A DNA stretch of 64,000 nt from positions 1 to 64,000 of the forward strand of contig NZ_BMTT01000019.1 in the NCBI RefSeq assembly GCF_014649815.1, given 5' to 3'. Shown here piece after piece: positions 17,168 through 26,458 of this stretch (positions within the stretch are counted from its first letter, which is position 1; each line of letters starts with the position of its first letter). A program made the position numbers and the translations under genes. The stretch is from Streptomyces mutabilis. Its GTDB lineage: Bacteria > Actinomycetota > Actinomycetes > Streptomycetales > Streptomycetaceae. Below the pieces are notes generated by a model. It saw only the letters and a program-made list of their open reading frames with translations. It was not told the DNA's origin and ran no database searches.

Positions 17168-18211
17168 ATGGGCGGACGACGCATGGCGGAGCAGGCGGAG
17201 GCCCGGCGGCGACTGGGGCCGGCAACATGGGTGCGGGGCCGGACGGCCCGGGTGCGGAGCCTTGCGGCCCGGTTGCTCAGTCGTCCGTCCTGGGTGCGGG
17301 GCCGCGTGGTCGCGGCGGCCGCGGTGCTGACGGCCGGCCTGCTGGTGTTCCACGGAGCGGTTCCCGACGCGGCGATCGGGCTGGGCAGTCTGCTGGAGAC
17401 GTTCCTGCCGTGGCTCGGTGCGGTGGTCCCGGTGCTGTTCGTCCTGGCGCTGGTGCGCCGGTCACCGGTCGCGCTGGTGGCCCTCCTGCTCCCGGTCGCG
17501 GCCTGGACGTACCTCTTCGGCGGACTGCTGCTGCCCGCGCCGGAACCCGGCCCCGACGACGTGGTCGTGGTCCAGCACAACGTCAGCGACGTAAACGACG
17601 ACCCCGCGGGCACGGCCCGTGCGCTGGCCGACGCGGAACCCGATCTCATCGCCCTTCAGGAACTGGTGTCCCCGGCACTCGACGTGTACGCGCGAACCTT
17701 CGCCGCCGACTACCCGTACCGGACGGTCCACGGCACGGTCGGGCTCTGGTCGAAGCACCCGCTCACCGAGGCCGGGCCGCTCGACATCAAGCCGCGGGGC
17801 GTCACGGAGGAGTGGAACCGTGGCCTGCGCACGGTGGCCCGCACCCCGCACGGTGAGATCGCGGTGTACGTCGCGCACCTGCCCTCGGTCCGCGTCGGGG
17901 CGAGCGGCCTGGCGTCGGCCCGGCGGGACGAGAGTGCCGGGCTGCTGGGCGATGCCGTCGCGGCCGAGGAACTGGGCCGGGTGGTGCTGCTGGGCGACCT
18001 CAACGGCACGGTCGACGACCGTGCCCTCGATCCCCTGACCACCCGGCTGAACGGGGCCGAACGGGGCCTCGCCCTCAGTTTCCCCGCCGCCTTCCCGGTG
18101 GCCCGGATCGACCAGGTGATGGCCCGCTCCGCGACCGTCGGCCACATCCGCACCCTGCCCGCCACCGGCAGCGACCACCTCCCGGTCGCCGCGCGCATCA
18201 CCCTGGACTGA
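17168..18211 (+). CDS. Membrane-anchored endonuclease/exonuclease/phosphatase family protein
   Basis: About 347 residues. Three hydrophobic segments occupy roughly residues 40-120, followed by an external EEP-fold domain: VVVQHNVSD, DLIALQELVS (catalytic Glu), HLPSVRV, GDLNGTVDDRAL (GDxN) and the closing GSDHLPVAA (catalytic His). The family hydrolyses phosphodiesters in nucleic acids or phospholipids; the substrate here is unknown. Start choice is open: ATG 17168 has GAGGAC close by, while GTG 17141 and ATG 17183 are alternatives in frame. It is not obviously co-regulated with its neighbours. Confidence 0.82.
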   Translation: MGGRRMAEQAEARRRLGPATWVRGRTARVRSLAARLLSRPSWVRGRVVAAAAVLTAGLLVFHGAVPDAAIGLGSLLETFLPWLGAVVPVLFVLALVRRSPVALVALLLPVAAWTYLFGGLLLPAPEPGPDDVVVVQHNVSDVNDDPAGTARALADAEPDLIALQELVSPALDVYARTFAADYPYRTVHGTVGLWSKHPLTEAGPLDIKPRGVTEEWNRGLRTVARTPHGEIAVYVAHLPSVRVGASGLASARRDESAGLLGDAVAAEELGRVVLLGDLNGTVDDRALDPLTTRLNGAERGLALSFPAAFPVARIDQVMARSATVGHIRTLPATGSDHLPVAARITLD

Positions 18212-18272
18212 GGGCGGGGCATGCGCCCATACGTTTCGGCGCCGGACGCGATCGCCGCGATCCGGCGCGAGA

Positions 18273-18285
18273 GCAAGCCGCTTGC
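18273..18285. promoter_or_regulatory. LacI-type operator ahead of the alpha-glucoside regulator
   Basis: GCAAGC-C-GCTTGC is an exact inverted repeat with a one-base centre, followed by another CTTGCG. It lies 24 bp upstream of the LacI gene start. LacI/MalR proteins favour palindromes built on CTTGC/GCAAG, so autoregulation is likely. Confidence 0.6.
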
Positions 18286-18308
18286 GGGGCTTGCGTTAGC
18301 CTTTCGCT

Positions 18309-19331
18309 GTGACGCGACGACTTGCTCAGGTGGCGAAGAAGGTTGGGGTCAGCGAGGCCACGGTCAGCCGGGTCCTCAACGGCAAGCCCGGGGTGTCCGA
18401 GGCGACCCGGCAGTCCGTGCTGAGCGCGTTGGACGTGCTGGGGTACGAGCGGCCGACCCAGCTGCGGGGCGAGCGGGCGCGTCTGGTGGGGCTGGTGCTG
18501 CCGGAGCTACAGAATCCGATCTTCCCGGCGTTCGCCGAGGTCATCGGCGGCGCGCTGGCCCAGCAGGGGCTGACGCCGGTGCTGTGCACCCAGACCAAGG
18601 GCGGCGTCTCCGAGGCGGACTACGTCGAACTGCTCCTCCAGCAGCAGGTATCCGGGGTCGTCTTCGCCGGCGGGCTGTTCGCCCAGGCCGACGCACCCCA
18701 CGACCACTACCGACTGCTCGCCGAGCGCAACATCCCCGTCGTGCTGATCAACGCCTCCATCCCGGATCTCGACTTCCCCTGTATCGCCTGCGACGACGCG
18801 GTGGCCGTCGAGCAGTCCTGGCGACACCTGGTCTCCCTCGGGCACCAGCGCATCGGCCTGGTCCTCGGCCCCTCGGACCACATCCCCTCGCGCCGGAAGC
18901 TGGCCGCCGCTCAGGAAGCGGCCGACGCGTTGAACGCCCAGCTGCCCGAGGAGTTCGCGGAGCGGTCGATGTTCTCGCTGGAGGGCGGCCAGGCAGCCGC
19001 CTCCCGCCTGCTGGAACGCGGCGTCACCGGCATCATCTGCGCCAGCGACCCCCTCGCCCTCGGCGCCGTGCGCGCCGCCCGCCGCCGCGGACTGGCCGTA
19101 CCCCACGACGTCTCGATCGTCGGCTACGACGACTCCGCCTTCATGACCTGCACCGAACCCCCGCTCACCACCGTCCGCCAGCCCATCGAGGCAATGGGAC
19201 GCGCCGCCGTCGACCTCCTCTGCACCCAGATCCAAGGCACCGAAGTCCCCCACCGGGAACTGCTCTTCGAACCGGAACTCGTCGTCCGCGGCTCCACCGC
19301 ACAAGTCACCGCCAAGTCGCCCGCCGGGTAA
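18309..19331 (+). CDS. LacI-family transcriptional regulator of alpha-glucoside uptake
   Basis: A 340-residue LacI/GalR repressor: the helix-turn-helix LAQVAKKVGVSEATVSRVLNG at the N-terminus, hinge helix, then a periplasmic-binding-protein-like sugar domain ending with VRQPIEAMGRAAVDLL. It starts with GTG 18309. The ABC importer and GH13 glucosidase directly downstream mark it as a maltose- or alpha-glucoside-type regulator; the inducer cannot be read from the sequence. Confidence 0.92.
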   Translation: MTRRLAQVAKKVGVSEATVSRVLNGKPGVSEATRQSVLSALDVLGYERPTQLRGERARLVGLVLPELQNPIFPAFAEVIGGALAQQGLTPVLCTQTKGGVSEADYVELLLQQQVSGVVFAGGLFAQADAPHDHYRLLAERNIPVVLINASIPDLDFPCIACDDAVAVEQSWRHLVSLGHQRIGLVLGPSDHIPSRRKLAAAQEAADALNAQLPEEFAERSMFSLEGGQAAASRLLERGVTGIICASDPLALGAVRAARRRGLAVPHDVSIVGYDDSAFMTCTEPPLTTVRQPIEAMGRAAVDLLCTQIQGTEVPHRELLFEPELVVRGSTAQVTAKSPAG

Positions 19332-19376
19332 CCGGCTCCCTACACCTTCGGAGGCTGTCAAACAATTACTAAATCA

Positions 19377-19404
19377 ACGCGAGATATTGCGTGCACTTGT
19401 TCAC
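19377..19404 (+). promoter_or_regulatory. Promoter/operator region of the sugar ABC operon
   Basis: Between the LacI gene and the binding-protein gene lies a locally AT-rich stretch (19355-19405). It contains the imperfect palindromes ACGCGAGATATTGCGT and GTGCACTTGTTCAC (10 of 14 positions symmetric). They are candidate LacI sites around the promoter. I do not see an exact copy of the GCAAGC repeat found ahead of lacI, so the link is tentative. Confidence 0.35.
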
Positions 19405-19419
19405 GGTGATTGAGTGAGC

Positions 19420-19451
19420 GGCGCCCCACAACGCATCGGCGGTGGGGCGCC
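19420..19451. other. Stem-loop in the leader of the sugar ABC operon
   Basis: GGCGCCCCAC pairs exactly with GTGGGGCGCC across a 12-nt loop, 31 nt before the binding-protein start. It may terminate lacI read-through, or, if transcription starts upstream near 19400, it is an mRNA leader hairpin. No T-run follows. Confidence 0.55.
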
Positions 19452-19481
19452 TTCCACGTTCATGCCCGAAGGGGACCACCC

Positions 19482-20897
19482 ATGAGAAGTGCTCGGTTCC
19501 GCCGCACCCGTCGTGCCGGCGCCATCACGCTCGTCTCCGCTCTCACGCTGACTGCTCTGGCCGCCTGCGGCACGAGCAGCAGCGACGACGGCGGCGGTTC
19601 CGAAGGCGGGAGCGGTTCCGCCGACCCGGCCGCTCCGCTGGACCCGAAGACCGAGGTGACCATCACCATCGACTGCATGCCCCCGTCGGCGAAGGCGGCC
19701 GAACTGAGGGAGTGGAAGGAGGACGTCAAGGAATTCAACAAGAAGTACCCCAAAGTCACCGTCGACGGCCGCTCCACCCCCGGCCAGTGCCTCGAACCGC
19801 CGCGCTTCACCGCGATGCTGAAGGCCAAGTCGCAGCCCGACGTCTTCTACACCTACTTCACCGACTTGCCCCAGGTGCTGGACAACGACGGCGCCGAGGA
19901 CATCACCGCGTACGTCAACGACAAGACCGTCCCGGCGCTGAAGGACATCGACCCGAACGTCCTCGCCCAGCTCAAGCACGAGAACAAGCTGTACGGCCTG
20001 CCCACCAGCAACTACACCATGGGGCTGCTGATCAACCGCAAGCTCTTCGAGAAGGCCGGACTCGACCCGGACAACCCGCCGCGCACCTGGGGGGAGGTGC
20101 GCACCGCCGCCAAGAAGATCTCCGACCTGGGCGACGGCATCGCCGGATTCGGCGAGTACAGCGCCGGCAACACCGGCGGCTGGCACTTCACCGCCCAGAT
20201 GTACAGCCTCGGCGGCGACGTCGTGGACCCGAGCGGCAAGAAGGCCGCGTTCGACGACGAGCTGGGCAAGCAGGTCGCCGAGAACCTCCACGCGATGCGC
20301 TGGGAGGACGAGAGCATGGGCAGGACTCAGCTGCTCAAGTGGGGCGACCTGCAGAAGCAGATCGCCACCGACAAGCTCGGGATGTTCCTCGCCGCGCCCG
20401 ACGACATCACGTACATGGTCCAGCAACTCGGCGCCGACTACGAGAACTTCGGTATGGGGCTGATTCCGGGCGAGAAGAACACCCTCGCCGGCGGCAACAG
20501 CTACATGATCAAGAAGGGCATCTCCCCCGACAAGGTCAAGGCCGCGATCGCCTGGCTCAACTTCCAGAACCTCACCGTCGGCGAAGGTCAGTTCAACTGG
20601 GAGCGAAAGAAGAAGGACGAGCTGCCGGTCGGCCTCCCCCAGCCCAACTTCTGGCTGAACGAGTCGAAGACGAAGGACGACGCGGCCCGGATCGAGCACG
20701 CCACCATGCCGGTCGAGAACTTCAAGGCGTTCATGGACGCCCCGGTCCCGGGCAAGGCCGAGCCGCCGAAGGCGCAGGAGGTCTACAAGGTCCTGGACAA
20801 CGTGATGTCCGGCATCCTCACCAACGAGGACGCCGACATCGACCTGCTGCTCGACACGGCCGAGCAGCAGGTCGACCAGGTTCTGGCCACGCAGTGA
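19482..20897 (+). CDS. Sugar ABC transporter substrate-binding lipoprotein
   Basis: A 471-residue family-1 extracellular solute-binding protein (MalE/AglE type). The N-terminus is a basic stretch, a hydrophobic core and the lipobox LTALAACG, so it is lipid-anchored outside the membrane, followed by a Ser/Gly-rich linker. It binds an alpha-glucoside and passes it to the two permeases encoded next. ATG 19482 is preferred over the upstream frame because AAGGGGA precedes it and the signal peptide starts there. No ATPase gene is in the operon, as usual for Streptomyces carbohydrate importers that share the common MsiK ATPase. Confidence 0.92.
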   Translation: MRSARFRRTRRAGAITLVSALTLTALAACGTSSSDDGGGSEGGSGSADPAAPLDPKTEVTITIDCMPPSAKAAELREWKEDVKEFNKKYPKVTVDGRSTPGQCLEPPRFTAMLKAKSQPDVFYTYFTDLPQVLDNDGAEDITAYVNDKTVPALKDIDPNVLAQLKHENKLYGLPTSNYTMGLLINRKLFEKAGLDPDNPPRTWGEVRTAAKKISDLGDGIAGFGEYSAGNTGGWHFTAQMYSLGGDVVDPSGKKAAFDDELGKQVAENLHAMRWEDESMGRTQLLKWGDLQKQIATDKLGMFLAAPDDITYMVQQLGADYENFGMGLIPGEKNTLAGGNSYMIKKGISPDKVKAAIAWLNFQNLTVGEGQFNWERKKKDELPVGLPQPNFWLNESKTKDDAARIEHATMPVENFKAFMDAPVPGKAEPPKAQEVYKVLDNVMSGILTNEDADIDLLLDTAEQQVDQVLATQ

Positions 20898-20961
20898 CCG
20901 GCTCCCTCGCGGGCGGGCCGCACCGCCCCCCGGCCCATGAGATCAGTACCGAGGAGCGACG

Positions 20962-21921
20962 ATGTCGGCCCCCAGCCTCACCCCGACCAAGGCGGCGAGA
21001 GCCCGCCACGCCCAGCCGCCGCCGGACGGCCCGCCGCCGCCCGGCGGGTCCTTCGCCCGAAGCCTGAAGCGCAACCTCACCGCGCACGGCTTCCTGATCG
21101 GCGCGGTCCTCTGCTTCGCGTTCTTCTCCTGGTACCCGATGGTCCGGGAGTTCCTCCTGGCCTTCCAGAAGACGGACCAGGGCGAGGTCTCCTGGGTCGG
21201 CCTGGACAACCTTCGCACGGTCTTCAACGACCCGGCCTTCTGGCAGGCCTGGCGCAACACCCTGCTGTTCACCGTGCTGGCGCTGGTTTTCGGCTTCGCG
21301 GTGCCGTTCGTCGTCGCGCTCGTCATCAACGAACTGAGGCACGGCAAGGGCTACCTGAGGCTGCTGGTCTATCTGCCGGTGATGCTGCCGCCGGTCGCCG
21401 CCGTCCTGCTCTTCAAGTACCTGTACGACCCCGGCTACGGCCTGCTCAACGAACTGCTCGGCTCCGTCGGACTGCCCGAGCAGCAGTGGCTGCAGGATCC
21501 CGACCTCTCCATGCTGTCCGTGGTGATCGCGTCGACCTGGATGAACATGGGCGGTGCGGCCCTCATCTACCTGGCCGCGCTCCAGGGCATACCCGGCGAG
21601 CTGTACGAGGCGGCGGAACTGGACGGCGCCGGACTGTTCCGCAAGATCTGGCACGTGACGATCCCGCAGACCCGGCTGATCCTGTCGCTGCTGCTGCTGA
21701 TGCAGATCATCGCCACCATGCAGGTCTTCGTGGAGCCCTTCCTGCTCACCGGCGGCGCCGGCCCCGAGGGCTCGACCACCACGGTCGTCTACCTGATCTA
21801 CCAGTACGCCTTCAACTTCAACAACTACGGCGCCGCGGCGGCCCTCGGTCTGCTGCTCCTCGTACTCCTCGCCGGTTTCTCGACGGCGTACGTGAAGCTC
21901 AACCGCGCCGAGGACGAGTAG
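20962..21921 (+). CDS. Sugar ABC transporter permease (MalF type)
   Basis: A 319-residue membrane protein with six hydrophobic segments and the EAA loop ELYEAAELDGAGLFRKIWHVTIP that docks the ATPase. It has a proline-rich cytosolic N-terminus (about 30 residues). It forms the channel together with the next gene product. It lies 64 bp after the binding-protein gene and 17 bp before the second permease. Confidence 0.93.
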   Translation: MSAPSLTPTKAARARHAQPPPDGPPPPGGSFARSLKRNLTAHGFLIGAVLCFAFFSWYPMVREFLLAFQKTDQGEVSWVGLDNLRTVFNDPAFWQAWRNTLLFTVLALVFGFAVPFVVALVINELRHGKGYLRLLVYLPVMLPPVAAVLLFKYLYDPGYGLLNELLGSVGLPEQQWLQDPDLSMLSVVIASTWMNMGGAALIYLAALQGIPGELYEAAELDGAGLFRKIWHVTIPQTRLILSLLLLMQIIATMQVFVEPFLLTGGAGPEGSTTTVVYLIYQYAFNFNNYGAAAALGLLLLVLLAGFSTAYVKLNRAEDE

Positions 21922-21938
21922 GCCGGGGGAATCCACCG

Positions 21939-22814
21939 ATGTCCACACGCACGCTCATCTCGCCGGCCCAGCTGGCCCGGCCGCGCGGCAAGCGCCTGTA
22001 CTGGGCGACGTTCGCCCTGGTCGTCATGGTGTTCACCGTGGTCTTCCTCGGCCCGATGTACTGGATGGTCTCCAGCGGCTTCAAGGACACCCAAGAAGCG
22101 GTCGCGACCCCGCCGACGCTGATCCCCGAGTCCTTCCAGCCGGACAACTACTCGCAGGCCTGGAACGTCATGGACCTGGCCGGCCTGCTGGGGAACACGC
22201 TGTACTACGCGTTCGGCGCGCTCGCGTTCCAGCTGGTGCTGGACGTGGCGGCGGCCTACTCGCTGTCCAAGCTCCGGCCGGTTCTCGGCAAGGCCATCCT
22301 CGGCATGATGCTGGCGACGCTGATGATCCCGGCGACCGTACTGGTCGTGCCGCAGTACCTGACGGTGCTCGACGTGCCGATCTTCGAACGCAACCTGCTC
22401 AACACGCCGTGGGCGATCTGGCTGCCCTCGGTGACCAACGCCTTCAACATCTTCCTGCTGAAGCGGTTCTTCGACTCGATCCCCAGGGAGCTGCTGGACG
22501 CCGCGTCCATGGACGGCGCCTCGCCGATGCGCGCCCTGTGGTCGATCGTCCTGCCCATCTCCCGGCCGATCCTCGGCGTGGTGTCCATCTTCGCGATCGT
22601 GGGCGTCTGGAAGGACTTCCTCTGGCCGATGCTGACGCTGCCCGACCCGGCCGAACAGACCCTGAACGTCGGCATCTACTCGCTGTCCAACGGTGTGCCA
22701 GTCAACGTGCTGATCGCCGCGCTCGCCATGGCCTCGCTGCCGACCCTGATCATCTTCCTGATCTTCCAGCGCAACATCATGAGCGGACTCACCGCCGGCG
22801 GACTCAAGGGCTGA
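21939..22814 (+). CDS. Sugar ABC transporter permease (MalG type)
   Basis: A 291-residue permease with six membrane segments and the EAA motif ELLDAASMDGASPMRALWSIVLP. It is the partner of the MalF-type protein. The ATG at 21939 follows GGGGGA. The next gene, encoding the glucosidase, starts 119 bp later. Confidence 0.93.
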   Translation: MSTRTLISPAQLARPRGKRLYWATFALVVMVFTVVFLGPMYWMVSSGFKDTQEAVATPPTLIPESFQPDNYSQAWNVMDLAGLLGNTLYYAFGALAFQLVLDVAAAYSLSKLRPVLGKAILGMMLATLMIPATVLVVPQYLTVLDVPIFERNLLNTPWAIWLPSVTNAFNIFLLKRFFDSIPRELLDAASMDGASPMRALWSIVLPISRPILGVVSIFAIVGVWKDFLWPMLTLPDPAEQTLNVGIYSLSNGVPVNVLIAALAMASLPTLIIFLIFQRNIMSGLTAGGLKG

Positions 22815-22933
22815 GGCGCCCCGCGCCGCCCCTCCCCGGCCCGTCCCCGTCAACCTTCGCCGTCGGCCCGTCCGACCGCCCCGCCCTGTCCGGGCCGGCG
22901 GCGAAGATCCGACCTGCCCGAAAGGACCGTCAC

Positions 22934-24538
22934 GTGGCAGCCCCCGACTCGCACCGCACCGCAGGCTGGTGGCGCGACGCCATCATCTACCAGGTGTACC
23001 CCCGCAGTTTCGCCGACGGCGACGGCGACGGCACCGGCGACCTCGCGGGGGTCCGGGCGAGACTGCCCTACCTCGCCGAACTCGGTGTCGACGCCGTCTG
23101 GTTCACCCCCTGGTACGTCTCGCCGCTCGTCGACGGCGGCTACGACGTGGCCGACTACCGGACCATCGACCCGGCCTTCGGCACCCTCGGCGAGGCCGAG
23201 AAGCTGATCACCGAAGCGCGGGAGCTCGGTATCCGCACCATCGTCGACATCGTCCCCAACCACGTTTCCGACCAACACGCCTGGTTCCGCGCGGCGCTCG
23301 CGGCCGGCCCCGGCAGCGAGGAGCGCAAGCGCTTCCACTTCCGCCCTGGGCGCGGGGAGAACGGCGAACTGCCGCCCAACGACTGGCCCTCCCAGTTCTC
23401 CGGCCCCACCTGGACCCGGGTCCCGGACGGCGAGTGGTACCTGCACCTGTTCACTCCGGAGCAGCCCGACCTCAACTGGGCCCACCCCGAGGTGCGCCGA
23501 GAGCACGAGGACGTGTTGCGCTTCTGGTTCGAGCGCGGCGTCGCGGGCGTACGCATCGACTCCGCCGCCCTGCTCGCCAAGGACCCCGCGCTCGCGGACT
23601 TCGAGGAGGGCGTCGACCCGCACCCCTACATCGATCAGGACGAACTGCACGACATCTACCGCTCCTGGCGGGCCGTCGCCGACGAGTACGGGGGCGTCTT
23701 CGTGGGCGAGGTGTGGCTGCCCGACGCCGAGCGCTTCGCCCGCTACCTGCGCCCCGACGAACTGCACACCGCGTTCAACTTCAACTTCCTGTCCTGCCCC
23801 TGGGACGCGGACCGGCTGCGCCGCACCATCGACGACACGCTCGCCGAGCACGCCCCCGTCGGGGCCCCCGCCACCTGGGTGCTCTGCAACCACGACGTGA
23901 CCCGTACCGTCACCCGGTACGGCCGCGAGGACACCGGCTTCGACTTCGCCACGAAGGCCTTCGGCACCCCCACCGACCCGGCACTCGGCACGCGGCGTGC
24001 CCGGGCCGCGGCGCTGCTGACGCTGTCCCTGCCCGGGTCCGTCTACCTCTACCAGGGGGAGGAACTGGGCCTGCCCGAGGCCGACGTCCCGCTGGACCGC
24101 ATCCAGGACCCGATGCACTCCCGCTCCGGGGGTGTCGATCCGGGCCGGGACGGCTGCCGTGTGCCGCTGCCGTGGTCGGCCGACGCCCCGTACTGCGGTT
24201 TCGGCTCCGAGACGGAGCCCTGGCTGCCGCAGCCCGCGGGCTGGTCGGCGTACGCGGCGGACCGCCAGGGCGCGGACCCGGAGTCGATGCTCAGCCTCTA
24301 CCGCGAGGCACTGCTCCTGCGACGCACCACCGACGGATTCGGTGACGGCCCGCTCGACTGGCTGCCCGCGCCGGACGGCGTGCTCGCGTACCGTCGGCCG
24401 GGCGGCCTGATGTGCGTCGTCAACCTGTCCCCCGGGCCGGTCGCCCTGCCGGCGCACAGCACATTGCTGCTCGGCAGCGGGCCGCTCGACGGGGACGGCC
24501 GGCTGCCGCGGGACACGGCGGTGTGGCTGCGCGCCTAG
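22934..24538 (+). CDS. GH13 alpha-glucosidase
   Basis: A 534-residue cytosolic glycoside hydrolase family 13 enzyme (oligo-1,6-glucosidase/alpha-glucosidase group) that hydrolyses the imported alpha-glucoside to glucose. It begins WWRDAIIYQVYPRSF and shows DIVPNH (region I), the nucleophile D209 in GVRIDSA, the acid/base E259 in VFVGEVW and the third carboxylate D321 in CNHDVTR. There is no signal peptide, consistent with action after uptake. The start is GTG 22934 with AAAGGA upstream. Last gene of the operon, followed by a perfect terminator palindrome. Confidence 0.93.
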   Translation: MAAPDSHRTAGWWRDAIIYQVYPRSFADGDGDGTGDLAGVRARLPYLAELGVDAVWFTPWYVSPLVDGGYDVADYRTIDPAFGTLGEAEKLITEARELGIRTIVDIVPNHVSDQHAWFRAALAAGPGSEERKRFHFRPGRGENGELPPNDWPSQFSGPTWTRVPDGEWYLHLFTPEQPDLNWAHPEVRREHEDVLRFWFERGVAGVRIDSAALLAKDPALADFEEGVDPHPYIDQDELHDIYRSWRAVADEYGGVFVGEVWLPDAERFARYLRPDELHTAFNFNFLSCPWDADRLRRTIDDTLAEHAPVGAPATWVLCNHDVTRTVTRYGREDTGFDFATKAFGTPTDPALGTRRARAAALLTLSLPGSVYLYQGEELGLPEADVPLDRIQDPMHSRSGGVDPGRDGCRVPLPWSADAPYCGFGSETEPWLPQPAGWSAYAADRQGADPESMLSLYREALLLRRTTDGFGDGPLDWLPAPDGVLAYRRPGGLMCVVNLSPGPVALPAHSTLLLGSGPLDGDGRLPRDTAVWLRA

Positions 24539-24551
24539 CGCGCGCCGGTCG

Positions 24552-24585
24552 GCGCCTCGGTCGGCGGGCCCGCCGACCGAGGCGC
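24552..24585. terminator. Perfect 34-bp palindromic terminator
   Basis: A 15-bp exact stem (GCGCCTCGGTCGGCG and complement) around GGCC, 13 bp after the glucosidase stop. Its symmetry means it works in both directions. Confidence 0.88.
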
Positions 24586-24650
24586 TGCCGTCGCCGCACG
24601 CCCGCCGGCGAGGCAGAATCGGGGCAGGAGGGCGTGGGAGGAGGCGACGC

Positions 24651-26438
24651 GTGCGGGAGCGACCGTGGCGGCGCGGGGTGCGCCCCCGTCCGAGTCCCCT
24701 CGTCGGCGGGCGCCGGGCGCTGCGGGGAGCTCTGCGCCCGATGACGGAGGCACTTGGCGCGCGGCGCCGGCTGGCCTGGCTGAACGAGGCCGGTACGCGG
24801 ATCGGCACCACGCTGGACCTGCGCCGTACGGCCGAGGAGCTGGCCGAGTTCACCGTCCCGGAGCTGGCGGACGGCACGGCGGTGGACCTCCTGGACCCCG
24901 TGCTGCGGTTCCAGGAGGGGGACCGCGTCCGAGGGAGCGAGCCGCCTCGGCTCAGGGCCATGGCGGTGTCGGAGATCGACGGCCTGGATCTCGCGCCGGA
25001 CCCGGTCGGCGAGCTGTCCGTGCACAGTGCCGACCGCCTGGGCCTGCGGTGCCTGACCACCCGCGAGCCGGTCCTGATAGCCCGGATGACGCGGTCGGAC
25101 TTCGCCGTCGTCGCCCCCACCCCCGAGTCGGCCGACATCATGCGTCGCGCGGGGGTGCACTCCTATCTGGTGGTCCCGCTGATCGCCCGCGGGGTGCTGC
25201 TGGGGCTGGCCGACTTCGTCCGGGCCGGCAGCCGGGCGCCGTTCACCGAGAGCGACGTGGCGCTGGCCGTGGAACTGGCGTCCAAGGCGGCCGTGTACAT
25301 CGACAACGCCCGGCTCTACGGGAGGGAGCGCGAGCACGTGGTCACCCTGCAGCGGGCGCTGCTCCCCCGGTCCAGCCCGAGCACACCGGGGCTCGACGTG
25401 TCCTCGTGCTACGACCCGGCCGCCGATCCGGCCGCGGTGGGCGGCGACTGGTTCGACGTCGTCGCGCTGCCCAGCGGGCGCACGGCGCTGATGGTGGGCG
25501 ACGTGATGGGGCGCGGGCTGGCCGCCGCCGCGACCATGGGGCGGCTGCGCACGGTGGCCCGCACGCTGATGGCGCTGGACATCGCCCCGGAGCGGCTGCT
25601 GGCCCGGCTGGACCTGGCCGCCCGCGACCTGGAGGAGGACCAGTGCGCCACCTGTCTCTGCGCGGTCTACGACCCCTGCGGCTCCACCTTCCGCATCGCC
25701 AGCGCCGGTCATCCGCCGCCGCTGCTCACCTCGGTCGACGGCACCGCCGCGTACCTGGACGTGCCCGCCGGTGCGCCGCTGGGCACCGGGGTGATCCCGT
25801 ACGACCCGGTGGACTGCTCCGCGCCCGAGGGGAGCCGGCTGACGCTGTACACGGACGGTCTGATCAGGTCGCGCACCGTCGGCCTCACCGCGCGGATGGA
25901 CCGGCTGCGGGAGGCGGCCGGCGGCGCGGTGCCCGCGGGTGGCACGGTGTGCCGGGCGGTCACCGAGCGGGTGGGAGGCGACCGGTCCGACGACGCGATC
26001 GTCCTGGTCGCCGGGGCCCGGCCGCTGGGTCCGGACGGTGACGTGTTCGTGCGGACGCTGCCGCCGGACGGCAAGGCCGCCGGGCAGGCGCGGACGACGG
26101 TGCGCGAGCAGTTGGTGAAGTGGGGGCTCCAGGAACTGGTCGACACGACGGAGCTGGTCGTCAGCGAGCTGGTGGGCAACGCCCTGAGGTACGGCAACGC
26201 CCCCGGTGAGCTGCGGCTGCTGCGGAACGAGCGGCTGTCGGTGGAGGTCTCCGACACCGGGCCGGACCTGCCGCAGATCCAGCACGCGGACGTGAGCGAC
26301 GAGAGCGGGCGCGGTCTCCAGCTGATCAACATGCTGTGCCGGCGCTGGGGGTCGTGCCGTACGCCTTCGGGGAAGGTCGTCTGGGCCGAACAGGATCTGC
26401 CCGTGCGGGCCGGTCCGGCCGGCCCGCACGGGCAGTAG
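24651..26438 (+). CDS. GAF-SpoIIE-HATPase protein phosphatase/anti-sigma regulator
   Basis: A 595-residue signalling protein in three parts: a GAF-like sensor (about residues 30-230), a PP2C-type SpoIIE phosphatase (about 240-440, with AAVGGDWFDV and LMVGDVMGRGLAA carrying the metal-binding Asp residues), and a C-terminal RsbW-type HATPase (about 470-580, ELVVSELVGNALRYG and SGRGLQLI). Such proteins dephosphorylate anti-anti-sigma factors and may also phosphorylate them; partners are unknown. No membrane segment. GTG 24651 is chosen because GGGAGGAGG lies 7 nt upstream; ATG 24741 is an alternative. Its own last codons form half of the terminator that follows. Confidence 0.9.
   Translation: MRERPWRRGVRPRPSPLVGGRRALRGALRPMTEALGARRRLAWLNEAGTRIGTTLDLRRTAEELAEFTVPELADGTAVDLLDPVLRFQEGDRVRGSEPPRLRAMAVSEIDGLDLAPDPVGELSVHSADRLGLRCLTTREPVLIARMTRSDFAVVAPTPESADIMRRAGVHSYLVVPLIARGVLLGLADFVRAGSRAPFTESDVALAVELASKAAVYIDNARLYGREREHVVTLQRALLPRSSPSTPGLDVSSCYDPAADPAAVGGDWFDVVALPSGRTALMVGDVMGRGLAAAATMGRLRTVARTLMALDIAPERLLARLDLAARDLEEDQCATCLCAVYDPCGSTFRIASAGHPPPLLTSVDGTAAYLDVPAGAPLGTGVIPYDPVDCSAPEGSRLTLYTDGLIRSRTVGLTARMDRLREAAGGAVPAGGTVCRAVTERVGGDRSDDAIVLVAGARPLGPDGDVFVRTLPPDGKAAGQARTTVREQLVKWGLQELVDTTELVVSELVGNALRYGNAPGELRLLRNERLSVEVSDTGPDLPQIQHADVSDESGRGLQLINMLCRRWGSCRTPSGKVVWAEQDLPVRAGPAGPHGQ
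26397..26435. terminator. Hairpin terminator overlapping the 3' end of the SpoIIE gene
   Basis: A 15-bp exact stem (CTGCCCGTGCGGGCC and complement) with a 9-nt loop runs into the last codons of the phosphatase gene. It sits between convergent genes and can stop both. Confidence 0.82.
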
Positions 26439-26458
26439 CCCTTCCCCGTCCCCGGCCG

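Noticed and set aside
22409-24538. A 709-codon frame fusing permease-antiframe sequence with the glucosidase
   Set aside because: The first part is out of frame with the MalG-type permease; the glucosidase has its own GTG start and ribosome site at 22934.
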